From: Sacculina carcini
Lineage: Eukaryota > Arthropoda > Thecostraca > Sacculinidae
Length of the DNA: 64,000 nucleotides
Direction of reading: 5' to 3'
Assembly: GCA_916048095.2 (NCBI GenBank)
Contig: OU696570.1
Span: forward strand, 7,568,928 to 7,632,927
The translations under genes and the position numbers were made by a program. Within the stretch, counting starts at the first letter, position 1; each line of letters starts with the position of its first letter. The notes beneath the pieces were generated by a model. It searched no databases, was not told the origin of the DNA, and saw nothing but the letters and a program-made list of their open reading frames with translations. This document shows positions 12,770 through 23,978 of the stretch, piece after piece.

Positions 12770-13100
12770 TTGTTCGCATGCCGTTCTAGGTGTCTATCCA
12801 GGTGATCCACGGACCATCAAAACTGCCGGAGATCGCCTGTTCGTGGATTTGTACAGCTGCGCTGTCTACGATCGCTTCAGGGTAGCGCGCTGCTCCTGCT
12901 GCTGTGGCCTCCGTCACAAGGAAAACCGCTGTGCCCCTCCAATGCTCTCACATGCGACCACCGAGCTGGAGCACACCATTTTTCGCAATGTCCGGATACA
13001 ACTCGAAATTGCTGCGGCAATTGTGTAAGACACGGTCGCCCCACCCATCACTCATCGTTTTCGCCTCAGTGTCCCTCCTTCATGCCGTAAAAATTATATC
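12770..13100 (+). pseudogene. LINE ORF1 zinc-knuckle fragment
   Basis: Conceptual translation in two neighbouring frames shows a row of Cys/His clusters: FRVARCSCCCGLRHKENRC and then CDHRAGAHHFSQCP, CCGNCVRHGRPTHH and FSPQCPSF. Repeated C-x2-C...H...C units separated in this way are usual for ORF1 proteins of CR1-like and Jockey-like LINEs, which bind the element RNA. A frame change lies between the first and later clusters. The family name is inferred from pattern and position only. Confidence 0.5.
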
Positions 13101-13261
13101 CGACAGCGCACCATTGTAACTCCTCCAGTCCAGTCTTCTTCTCCTTCACATTCTTCTTTTGCATGACTCCCTTCAACCCATTCTTCCTCTTCACCCATCA
13201 AGCACCATAATTGCTCATTCCTTCATCACGACTTTTCTCAACGTCTTCTCTCATATAACAA

Positions 13262-13560
13262 TCTTTTTTTGTATGCACATTTGTATTGGTTTGTCAAATG
13301 CCAGATCGGCACGTAAAAAATCCTTGTATACATGTGATGTATGTGCTTTCTCCCTTGTTCCTAACCGAGACATGGCTTCTGGAGGGCGACGATCCCACGT
13401 TTAGAGGGCATCTTCCTCGTCTTTTTAGTTTTCCATGTCTGTCGATCCATTTCTTGATCATATAAAATCTTCGGGCGGTGAACTTGGTGTCATTTTCAAT
13501 GCTTCGCTTTCGCTCTCCACCCTCACCTAATTCAATTATATATCTCTTGCTTTCGAATTT
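13262..13560 (+). pseudogene. LINE endonuclease, N-terminal fragment
   Basis: Translations around 13290-13400 give GLSNARSARKKSL followed, after a frame change, by a match to the FLTETWL block of APE endonucleases (the catalytic Glu region). The sequence then leaves the LINE at the inserted SINE-like repeat. The continuation, with LLGDFNIWVD near 14760, lies beyond the insertion. Confidence 0.5.
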
Positions 13561-13564
13561 TTAG

Positions 13565-14158
13565 CACTCTGTCTGTCTCTACCAGCACTGTCGCTGATGG
13601 GCATGATGCCGCTAGCGATCAGTCCCAGTGGCAGTGGCAGCAGGTGTGCCGTGAACCAGTGGCGTAGTGTACGAGTGACGGAGGGTGTGAGACCCAGTCA
13701 CTCACCAACGCCAACTGCAGCGCACTGTAACGACAGGGGGTGCCCTGTCTGTCGACCCGAAATCGACTACCCGACAGCGCGACGCTCGGTATAAAAACAT
13801 TTCGTCTTGCTAAGAGACGTCCGAGCTGGGAGTGCACCGCTAAGTGACACTAGCCAGACTCGACGGTTTAAAGCAACGTCTGATGCCTCAGAATCAAATG
13901 TGCTCAAGCCCACCTCTATGGGTGTCTGTCTCGGAGGAATAACCGGCTACGGTATTCAGTCCAAGACAGGCGGCAGAGCACAATCTATCCTTGGCAAAAC
14001 GCTGTGAGGGCGATGTGGTCTTTAAAAAGACCGAAATGTATATTGCGTATTTTGGGCGCTTCCGGTACATGGGGCCACCTTAGGGTGGTAATAGTGCTTG
14101 CACTCTTCCCATGCTACTGGATTTGCCTGTAATTAATAATAATAATAATAATAATAAA
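13565..14158 (+). repeat. SINE-like repeat with a LINE-derived 3' tail
   Basis: About 590 bp inserted in a LINE endonuclease. The last 108 bp (about 14051-14158) match the inverse of 59697-59802, the 3' end of the LINE at the right side of the window: TTCCGGTACATGGGGCCACC, a CCACC/GGTGG hairpin, and TTTGCCTGTAATTAATAATA plus ATA repeats. The upstream body (13600-14040) has a TATAAAAA-type box near 13790 and a GGTCTTTAAAAAGACC hairpin near 14018, but I see no clear tRNA-type A and B boxes. It may be a SINE that uses that LINE's machinery, or a truncated LINE with a different 5' part. Confidence 0.55.
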
Positions 14159-14350
14159 AGTTAATTCGCTAATTTTACAGGGAGCGGGAGCGGTACCGTG
14201 GAGACCAGTCAAACCCAGAGCCGACGACGTGAAAGAGACGATTATTGCCGAAAGTGCACGCTTTATATACCGCACGTTGTAACCGTACGGTGTAGTGTTA
14301 CACGTGACGTCACTGCTACCGTGTGCAACATGATGAATGTGTATGTGTAT

Positions 14351-14397
<47 letters not shown>

Positions 14398-14640
14398 TCT
14401 GACGCGTATGCGCGTCTAACAATTTGTGATAAATAAAACAGCAATAACAATCAAAAACATATACAAACACCGTGCACACATAATTATCATATAACGGAAT
14501 GAATACGTAATGACACTCGCGGTAATACAGTGACAGTGATATAGTGGCATTCATATAATTGGCAAATGCAAATACAATAAAACAATGTACACATTTGACA
14601 TACATGGAACAGAATTGATGTGTGTGGCTACAGCACTTCC
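14159..14640 (+). other. Non-coding stretch with a (GT)n microsatellite
   Basis: No gene recognised. Contains TATGTG and (GT)n repeats at about 14339-14396. It separates the SINE-like repeat from the rest of the interrupted LINE and may be a further insertion of unknown type. Confidence 0.55.
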
Positions 14641-15559
14641 CACCCAGGGTATTATGCTGGTATACCGTGATAATAATTTTGGTACCACCTCACTCTTCCT
14701 GTCTGACTTCGACCAATAAATCTCACTGCTTTCCCAACGTTTCTCTGATAAGTTTATTCTGCTAGGCGACTTCAACATCTGGGTTGATCGCCCTTAGTCT
14801 CAAACATTCATTCGAGATTTTATTCATCTGCTCGACTGTTGGAGTCTTCTCGTCTTATACTCGGGTGCTACCCATACTTCTGGTCACAAGCAGCATCTCA
14901 TTATTTCCACTCCGAATTTTTCGAAACTCATTTCCCTAGACATTCATACCCATCCCCAGATCCACTATTTTCTGACCATAGACTTATCACATTCCAACCT
15001 TCTTTCCCTCGCTCTCCCAAATTTCCTCCAGGGTTATTCTCACACATAACTACAAGAATTTCAAATATTTTCACCTTTCCTCTCTTGTTGAATGCTTTCT
15101 ATCTTGTCTTAGTTATGTTTTTGTCACTCCTCCATCAGTCCTAAACTTCATCACAGATTGCCTCTCAAAAATATATGATCTTACCTTTCCATTCCGTGAA
15201 ATCTAAGTTATCTGCGAATCTCCACCCACTCCTCAGATCCTCAGATCAGATCCTCCTTTTCAGATCCTCAGGTGGTCCTCAGATCTGCGCCTCCTGCGGT
15301 TGGAATGCCGTCGTACAGAGCGTCTCTGGTGGCGCTTTCACTCTCCTCCGTCCTGGTCATCCTTATACTCGGCGCGAAATTCCTTTCTCACCTCTCTTGT
15401 TTCTGCCAAATCCATTTATTTCACCTCTCACCTATCCTCACTGAGAAAGAGTTCACACTCTCGGTGGTCTACTCTGAAATTAATAGCTGGTAGTGCTTCC
15501 AGGAGTCCAATTATGATTTCAGCTGATCAATTCTCATCTTTTTTCACTCCCAAAAATGA

Positions 15560-17020
15560 TACACTACTCTCAAGTATTCCAAAAGGCCATTTTCCTCTAT
15601 CTTTTCCTACCTCCTCGAAAAATATTTCGGCCTTCGTACCAATTTCTCCCTATAAATCATGTCGCTTTCTCCTCAAACTCCGCAACAACAAAAAACCCAT
15701 CGGATCGTATTAATTTTTCTGCTCTCTTTGATTCGATCCTCCTCTTAGTTCCTATTCTCACCCATATGGTTAATTCCTCTTTTCTTCATGATAAATTTCT
15801 AGCTTCTAAGCATGCTATAATCACGCCCATCCTGAAAAGCCTAATCTTGATCATGTCATCCCCTCCAAATATCGTCCTATATCTATGCTTACGCTTCCTT
15901 CTAAGCTTCTTGTACACGCTATCCTGGAACAACTTCGTCCGATTATTACTCCAGTCCGTGATCTATGTCATTCAGGCTTTATGTCGAATCATTCCACTGA
16001 AACTCTTCTTATTCGCCTCACTAATGATATTTTTCCAACCTTTACTTCGGCAAATCTGTTTTGCTAATATCATTAGAGTTTACATCTACTTTTGATCTCG
16101 TCAATCATTCCATTCTCTGAGAAGATCTCGCCCTTCTTCTTCAGTTGGCCTTGACCTTTCTTCTTCAGCTCTTTCTGTTGTCTCTTCCAACCTTCATAAA
16201 CGTTCCTTTTCTGTCCGCTGTAATTCCCAGATGTCTGTCAAAGTTTTGTTGACTTCTGGCGTCCCACAGGGTTCTCTCCTGGGACCACTGTTTTTCAATC
16301 TCTACGTCTCTTCTCTATGTTCTTTCCTCGAAGAAAGCCCTATTTTCTTTCACGTCTATGCTGACGATGTACAAAATAAATTTCCCCTATCATTACATAA
16401 TTATACTTTGGTATCTATACTCATTTCCCATATTTCGTCATGGGCTGCCTCCAGATGCCTCCTTCTTAATCACAGCAAATCACGACAAAACAGTCTACTT
16501 AGCTTTTCATCCTCCAAGGATAACTCCTACCCTGTCTCCTCTAGCTTCTCAAATTCGCAGCCTTGACATCACATTTGATCCGACAATATCATTTTCTGAA
16601 CACTTTTCTCAACTCACTCGCTCTTGCCGCTTCATTCTCCGAAAATTGTATCCCATACGTTCTCTTTTGGACGAATCTTCGGCCGTTCTTCTCGTCAATT
16701 CTTACATCTTTACTCGCCTATATTACTATAACTCCTTGTTTTTTCACCTTCCTCTCAGAAGTATCCGCCATCTACAATCCATTATCAACCTTGCCTGTCA
16801 CTTCGTTCTTAAATTTCCACCAAAAACGCCCACTTCAGCTCACCTCCACCGCCTTAGCTGGCTCACTGCTCATTTCCGAATTCGCTTCAAAATTTGCTGT
16901 TTGGTGTACAAAATCCTTCACTGCCCTACACCCCCCTCCTATATACGTTCAATAATTCTGGTTCAAGAGAGGCCTACACGTCGCCATCCTACTCCTCTAA
17001 TCTGTCCCCTGCGTTGAACT
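15560..17020 (+). pseudogene. LINE reverse transcriptase remnant
   Basis: Pieces in several frames read SFLHDKFLASKHAIITPIL (RT N-terminal block, about 15780), TSGVPQGSLLGPLFFNLYVSS (motif B, about 16252-16315), HVYADDV (motif C, about 16351-16371), then SHISSWAASRCLLLNH, SLDITFDPTISFSEHFSQL, RSLLDESSAVLLVNSYIFTR and HLQSIINLACHFVLKF. The same blocks, less decayed, occur on the reverse strand at 26767-27528. Frameshifts and stops make the copy inactive. Confidence 0.7.
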
Positions 17021-17460
17021 AGTCCACTTGTTCTGCGAAATAATTCAATTTTCTGCCCCCCGCATATGAATTCACTTCCTCCTCGCCTCCTCCGAATGAA
17101 CTCCAACGCATTTTTTCCCCTGAACTCCACAAAAATTTCCCATATTTTGCTTCAAAGTATTCATAAGTTTACTTGTTTGCCATGATGTGATTGATTGATT
17201 TTTCCTATTGATATCGATTTGATTGCTATTTTCACTGAACGATTTCTCTCTCTTTTGCCCATTTCGTTACATATTCCGGACTCATAATTCCTACATGTTT
17301 GTGTTTCTGTTCTACACTGCATGTTTATACTTTACCCAATTTGCGCAGTTGACCCAATTTTTCCACTTGCTCCAGTCGTAATTTACCTGTCGCGCACTTG
17401 TAATTATTTTGTGAGCTATATTAAATAAATGATTGTTGTTGTTTGTTATTGTTGTTGTTA

Positions 17461-18336
17461 TAATTTGTCTGAAAATTAAATTCAAAATTCAATTATTTAG
17501 TTAATCATTGCGTAAGAAAGCAGGTTTGAAATCCACTTGTTTCTGTTAAAAACCTTAAAATATTTATTAAAAAAAGTGGCATAAATTTCATGGTTTTTTA
17601 CACAAAACTTTTTTGCCTCTAGAAATATTGTATATTGATGATGATAACTTTACGTACTAATATGCCAACAATTATATATTAAGCATCATTTCTTTCTACA
17701 TATCAATTATTTGTAAGTATAAATGTACAAGCACTACAAATATTGACACAAAACTACAAATATGCACACGAAATTGGTGTCCCTAATGAGACTACGAATA
17801 AAAGCGGACCATTATTCAGAATGTCAATCCTGACCAGAATTGCGGGCATTTTTCCGTTTTATGAAAATAACGACTGATGAAATATATCTAATGTACAAAA
17901 AGGTATTTGAAAACAAATAACTACATTAAAGAAATCATCATCCATAAATCGGTCTAAAACAGGTATATAATGAAGACCCACTTGGTATAATTTGTTAAAA
18001 CTTGCCTTGTTCTGCGGACAATTTTTTCAAAATATCTACATCTATGAAAATCGTCTCTCAATAAAATCGAATTTGAAGAAACAATGGTTTAAAACAGTAT
18101 GAATCAAGTGATTTAACCAGCCGCTTATACAAGCAGGATATACATATACAAAAGGTATTTGAGCGTGCATCAATCAAATCTATCTTCCATAGAGCCTGTT
18201 TTAAAAAAACATTGTTTTATCAAAAACTTTGGCTTAAAAAATCTTTGTTAGAAAGACACTTGACCAACTAATCAATTTGTCTTGTTCTGCTGACAACCTT
18301 TTCTGAATTTCTACATTAATAATACGAATTTACAAC
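17461..18336 (+). repeat. AT-rich degenerate tandem repeats
   Basis: No gene. Two motifs recur with a spacing of roughly 250-275 bp: TCTTGTTCTGCTGACAA-like (about 17990 and 18270, again at about 23628 beyond the Gypsy fossil) and ACAAAAAGGTATTTG-like (about 17895 and 18147). I read this as an old tandem repeat into which the Gypsy element at 18337 inserted. Confidence 0.45.
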
Positions 18337-18540
18337 TGTCGTAACGAGACGAATGACTAATCGTTGAGCAATAACAACGATGATGTATTCATAAGAAATC
18401 AAGATTAATTAAAGATACTATAGATCACACAACAATGACAAACGCCTGGAACAATAACAACGTACACCAAAGCTGCCAGACTTGTGTTATGCCAGAAACC
18501 GCCAAGAATGGTACAATAAGCCAAAGGGTACATTCTCACA
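18337..18540 (-). repeat. LTR of the Gypsy fossil (3' LTR in element sense)
   Basis: 204 bp bounded by TG and CA, nearly identical to 23348-23551. Flanked on the outer side by CAAC. Confidence 0.9.
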
Positions 18541-19122
18541 TCACTCCCCCATCACTCAAATTACGTGTATTTGTTGTGTAATCTCGTGTATTTGTTGTGT
18601 ATTATACGTGTAATCTCAATATTTGTTGACTGCGGCGCGTCCAGACGGTCTTCGACACTGCTGTCCGATAACTCTGTCATCACTCGCTTGCATCTGTCTG
18701 AATGGACGCACTCATCTGCAGTTTGACCCCGTACCGGCTCCAGCCACACGTTAGGACCTCGAGACCTTATCACTTTGCGCGGTCCCCTGAACAAAGGGTC
18801 CAGTCCTTTTCTTGTCTCGTTTCGATTCATCACGCTGTCACCCTGTGAAATGCTGCGTCTCGACGGTTCTACTCTGCCATTGTCGTAATATTTCTTGTAG
18901 TCTTGCCGGGACCGATTTGTATTCTGCTCTACCTCGCTTTGCACAGCCACAACGGTGGCTCGGGTTTCTGCGGCCACGTCACTAGGGTCGATAACATCTG
19001 CGTTCTCACTCCATACAAAAGATCCTGGCGATCGTAGAGTTCTACCAAAGATGACTTCATAGGGAGCCTTTTTCGTCGACCGATTCACTGTATTGTTGAC
19101 ATAAAAGGCCGACTCCCTAACC

Positions 19123-19613
19123 CAGTGGTTCTTAACCTTTCTATCCCGTTACGCCACATGAATTTCCTTGGCACCTCCATTACCCCATTCAAATTCGAAA
19201 TAACAAAACACTATTGAATACTTCAGAAACATTTATTATGTCAACGAAAAAACAGCCAACATTCGAATATGGAGAAATTAATGATTGAGACATTTTTTCA
19301 CGACAAATTGGAGAAAAAACTAATGAGACACCTGACACTGTTTCACAGCCATCAAACGGTTGAACTGTGGGGTGTAAGTAGTGAGGCAACACCAAGTCCC
19401 CATCAATCACAAGCCTGTTGCGAGATTTCGTCTTCATGGTCAACATCACCGAAAACCCCGCTTCACATCGATAAGTTGATGCGGCTCGGACAAGAACAGT
19501 GAGAGCTTCCTTTGTCAGATGAGGATATTCCTCCCTTTGCGTCGCCCAGAAGGAGACCAAACTTGCACCAGCTTCAAAATCCGTCCTCAACTGGTTGTCT
19601 GGCAGTGGTTAGG
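19123..19613 (-). mobile_element. hAT transposon fragment inside the Gypsy integrase
   Basis: The left end CAGTGGTTCTTAACC is a typical hAT terminus. The reverse strand encodes a hAT transposase C-terminus: FWATQREEYPHLTKEAL, then AASTYRCEAGFSVMLTMKTK and RNRL, the hAT dimerisation region. It is flanked by CCCTAACC (19115-19122) and GCCTAACC (19614-19621), an 8-bp target duplication with one mismatch. The Gypsy reading continues on both sides. The right end does not match the left terminus, so this is a truncated copy of about 490 bp. Confidence 0.75.
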
Positions 19614-22600
19614 GCCTAACCACTGAAGGCCACTCTTCTTGACTCTTTCCTTGTTCTGCTAGGAGACACCTGATAGTTTGCTTGCATGTTTGAATAGCCC
19701 GTTCGGCGCTACCGTCCGCCTGTGGATGATATGGACATGTGTGTCGTTTTTCGATGCCCAGTTCCTGACACATGCTTCGTACAACACTGCCGTCCACATT
19801 TCCACCTTGATCCGTGACCAGAATACGCGGTATTCCATGACGATATATCCATTCGTCTTTAAGAGCTCTCACGACTGAATCAGACAACTGGTCATGCATT
19901 GGTGCCATTTCAGCCATCTTCGAAAAATTATCCACCATAACCAACAGGTAACGAAATCCCTCCTCCCTCCAAGGTAGGGTAGCGATGTCCATTGATACTG
20001 ACTCCCTTGCCTCTGAGGAATCGTAATCAGGTGAACACATCGTGACTCTAGGTTCATGGGATCGTTTGTTGGCTGCGCACACTTTGCATCTTCTGCAGAC
20101 CATCTCCACTGTAGAGTCCATTCCTATCCAATAGTAGTTCGGACGAATAAGGGACTTATTCGTAAATAGAGTCTTCTGCTTGCCAAAATGACCACGTTTG
20201 TGATGTTCTTCGACGATTGGTGTGTGCAACCGATCAGCCACTACAACTCTTCCACTCTTCATTAATATGTCGCTGCACAATGCTAGCTTACTGCAGCGAC
20301 GGAACCTTCCTTCCTTCACCGCTCCATTTGCTGCCAGTTGTCGCTTAGCGAACGCTATCGCTGGGTCATCGTTCTGTGCCTCCGCTAACATGTCCAGGTC
20401 AACCTGTCGAACATAGTATACATGCCGATCGACACACTCATCTTCATCTGTAATTTGCCGATCGACACGAGACGGTATGCGACTGAGGCAGTCGGCAACC
20501 TGGTTGCTGGATCCTTTACGGTATATCACCTCGTAGTTGTGAAGCGCTTCTAACTCAACCAGCCATCGGGCGAATTTTCCCCTGGGATCCTTCCGGCGCA
20601 GCATCCTAACCAGCGGGTTGTGATCGGTCACAAAATACACCTTTTTTGCTGCCTGGAGGTAGACCCACCACTTCCTCATCGCCGCGACTAGTGCCCAAGC
20701 CTCGAGCTCGCCTGTTGCATAATTCCTCTGTGCTGTCAACAAGCCTGACGAATAAAATGATATTGGCTGCAGATTCCCGCCTGAGTCCAGTTGGGCGAGC
20801 ATTCCGCCAACTCCGTCGGCACTGGCGTCCGTGCACACATAGAACGGTTTATTCCAGGATGGATATCGGAGCGTAGGAGCTGAAGCGATGGCTTGTTTCA
20901 GTTGCACGAAACTGTTCTGGCATTCGCGGTCCCATTCCCATTTCACTCCCTTTCTGGTCAACTTGTATAGTGGTGCACAAATAGCGGCCATGTTTTCAGT
21001 GAAATGTCTGTAAAAGTTGGCAAATCCGAGAAATCGTCTGAGTTATTTTACTCCTCTAGGAGCAGCCCATGTGCGCAACAATTCAACATGCGCGTTGAGC
21101 GGACGACAGCCCTCTGGTGTGAGGGTATGCCCCACAAACTCACCCCGTTGATACCCAAAACGGCATTTGTCGGCTCTAAGTTGCAGGTTAGCCTTGTGGT
21201 ACGCAGATGAAGTCTTTTCTAAGGTGGCGATGTGATCATCGATGCACGAATACACGCATGTGTCATCCACGTAAGCTGCCACGTTCTCCAGTCCCTGGAG
21301 CGCCTGGTCTACCGCTCTCTGATAAGTGCTTTGGCTGTTGCACAAACCAAACGCCATTACATTCATTTCGTATTGGCCACAGGGAGTGACAAACGCTGTC
21401 TTTTCCTTATCCCCCTCGTTGACGGGAATACTCCAATACGCGCTTGCTCCGTCCAAAAATGAGAAATATTGACTTCCATCCATGTTGTCAATTATACGTC
21501 GCCAGTCTGCAGCGGGATACGCGTCTTTTTTAGTGTGAGCATTCAACGCCCTGTAATCCACAACAAAGCGGTAGGATCCGTCCTTTTTGCGTACTAAAAT
21601 TACTCGACTTCCCCACGGTGACTTGGATGGTCTGCAGATGCCATTTTCAACCATCTGCTTGATTTGCCTATTCACTTCTGCCTCCACTTGTGGGTTTAAC
21701 CGATAAGGCTGGTGTTTCACTGGCGCTGCCCCTGCAGTGTATATTACATGAATGGCCTTGTCCGGTACGTTAGGTTTTTTCACGTCCACAGCAAAAACAT
21801 CGGCATATTTTTCAAGAACATGTATTATACGAGATCTGACGTCACACGACAATTCCTCATTGACCATAGGCTCGAAATCAACAATATAATCACTGTTAAC
21901 GGCTCCTATAACTGCAATACGATCGTTACATCGCCCCCCACCGACCATGGCCTCCGTGGATTTCCAAACGCTACCCAAACGTACTTTACCTCGATGCCAG
22001 TCAAATTCAACCGAACCAAATTTGCTCAAATAGTCGCGGCCTAGAAGCACCAGCTTATCTGGACAAGAGAGCACATTCAGTTCGTGAAAACCGCACTGCC
22101 CATCGCCAACGTCCACGCTCACCTGCAGCCTTCCTTTGACCGCCACCTCACCTCCAACGCCCAACAGCGACGCCTCCTGCTTTCCTGTGCATTGGATTTT
22201 GCCTGTCAAGCCGAGTTCGTCCACCGTTTTCACGTCAATCACAGATGTTGATGCACCGGAATCCAGCATGGCCGATGACGGTTCGCCGTCCAATTTTACT
22301 TTCAGCGAGGCTGTGTCAGTCAGGCAAGCCGTTAGTGCGCTCGAGCGAGTTCTGACATTTACGGCGTAAGCTGTTTTGTTGCCCTCAGCCGGCGCTCTGC
22401 ACTCCTTCAAGCTGTGTCCCTTGTGACCACAACGCGGGCAGCAGCGTGATGGGCAATGCTTCATGAAACGGGCCGTGGAACCGCACACATAACATCCTTT
22501 TTTCTGTGCGGCTGTCGTCGTCACCGATCCAGACCGGTTGGCCTGCTCTCTGAGTCTACCTTGCTTCACGGCTGCCACCGCAGTGTCTGACGAGGATATT

Positions 22601-23347
22601 CTCTCAGCGCCCTTTATACTACTCACGGTACATACCGAATCATCACCTTTTTCTTCCGAATATCCACGCTTCATCGGAATGCCCTTTTCAGCGAACACCT
22701 TCTTCGTCTCGATCAGTAAGCGACGTCCGGTACTTTCTACAGTCACATCCTCGTTGGAAAGCCATAGTTTGATTCTGGTTTGGACGGCGCGCGGCAGCTG
22801 GCCTATAAAAAGCGACATCAACACAGTCTTTCCCGCTTGAGCGTCTCTCGCTCGTTTTTGAGTGCGAAGTAGAAATCATCCAGCTGCTCCCCTGGTTTCC
22901 ATTTGTACGCACACAGTGCCTGCATGCAGTCGTACTGATCTGACGGACTATCCAGCGTTGCGCACAATATTTCAAATGCTTCGGCCAACGATGACGCCTC
23001 ATCCACCACTTCACGCACGAGTTCTCTCTCCGCTGTTCGTCTGTTAATGAACGCCGGTAGCATACCGATGGCCAACCTTTCTCCATCTGGCCCGGGGCAT
23101 AAAAGGCTGCTTACGGCTGCGATGAATAAAGGCTTCCACTCTGCGATAGATTCTTGCCCTTTTAGGGTTGGCACAGGCAAATTCAAGTGGGACTGCCACG
23201 CATTCATGCTGGTTAGACCACACACCACGCCTGATTCCACATTACTCACCCCTGATCCGGCTCCTTGAGTTCGCGGATTCTTACTATCCAACATATCACT
23301 GTTGCTTTCAGCCATGATCACAGTAACACTGATTAATCTTGATTTAA

Positions 23348-23551
23348 TGTCGTAGCGAGACGAATGACTAATCTTTGAGCAATAATAACGATGATGTATT
23401 AATAAGAAATCAAGATTAATTAAAGATAATATAGATCACACAACAATGACAAACGCCTGGAACAATAACAACGTACACCAAAGCTGCCAGACTTGTTTTA
23501 TGCCAGAAACCGCCAAGAATGGTACAATAAGCCAAAGGGTACATTCTCACA
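23348..23551 (-). repeat. LTR of the Gypsy fossil (5' LTR in element sense)
   Basis: 204 bp, TG...CA. The gag reading frame begins about 30 bp inside it, at MAESNSDML. Confidence 0.9.
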
Positions 23552-23978
23552 CAACCAGTTTTCAAAACAACATGGATTCTTTTAATAGAAAACATGGTTT
23601 CCTTAAAACACTTGATCATTCAATGAATTTGTCTTGTTCTGCTGACAAATTATTCATTCATTCATTCATTCATGTATTTTTTCCAGCCTTCATGTCAACA
23701 GAACCAAAATATGTAATTAAACCAAAACTGGAAAGGCAATTGAAGCTAAATAGCTTGTGTTGCCTGGGTTAAATCAAATTGTTAATACGATGCAATACAT
23801 ACACGCTCACATATAAACATATTCACGCGCACTAATTCACTCATCTAAACACTGATAAATATATCATACACACAATCACACTCCCACACTCATACACACC
23901 AAATACACACACACCCACACACACACCCACACACACAGCACAATCACGATTTATCGCACTCGACCATATCCTATATTT
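23552..23978 (+). other. AT-rich flank with ATTC and CA repeats
   Basis: No gene. Contains one more copy of the TCTTGTTCTGCTGACAA motif (about 23628), an ATTC/TTCA tetranucleotide run (about 23646-23672) and a CA-rich tract at about 23878-23940 that abuts the 3' end of the next LINE. Confidence 0.6.

Larger units (their letters stand above)
12770..17460 (+). mobile_element. Decayed LINE (CR1/L2-like), interrupted by other repeats
   Basis: A forward LINE with ORF1 zinc-knuckle remains (about 12770-13100), an endonuclease split by inserted sequence (first part about 13262-13560, second part about 14640-15010), reverse transcriptase (about 15560-17020), and a 3' UTR closing with GAGCTATATTAAATAAATG and TTG repeats at about 17412-17459. 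Many frameshifts and stops are present. Between the two endonuclease parts lie a SINE-like repeat (13565-14158) and a stretch with a (GT)n tract. It is the same family as the copy at 26465-28605. Confidence 0.7.
18337..23551 (-). mobile_element. Gypsy-type LTR retroelement fossil
   Basis: A reverse-strand Ty3/Gypsy element of about 5.2 kb with 204-bp LTRs at both ends and a matching CAAC at both flanks, read as the target duplication. In element order it has gag with a zinc-knuckle region (about 22.4-23.3 kb), aspartic protease (LDSGASTSVID), reverse transcriptase (AYVDDTCVY), RNase H (CTDASADGVGGML) and integrase with HHCC and core domains, plus a C-terminal part near 18.6-19.1 kb. A hAT fragment sits inside the integrase region. 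The LTRs differ at about 3% of positions, so the insertion is moderately old. It is broken, with several breaks. Confidence 0.9.

Noticed and set aside
13600-14040. tRNA-derived SINE body
   Set aside because: GTGGCGTAGTG resembles an A box, but no B box (GGTTCGANNCC) was found at the right distance.
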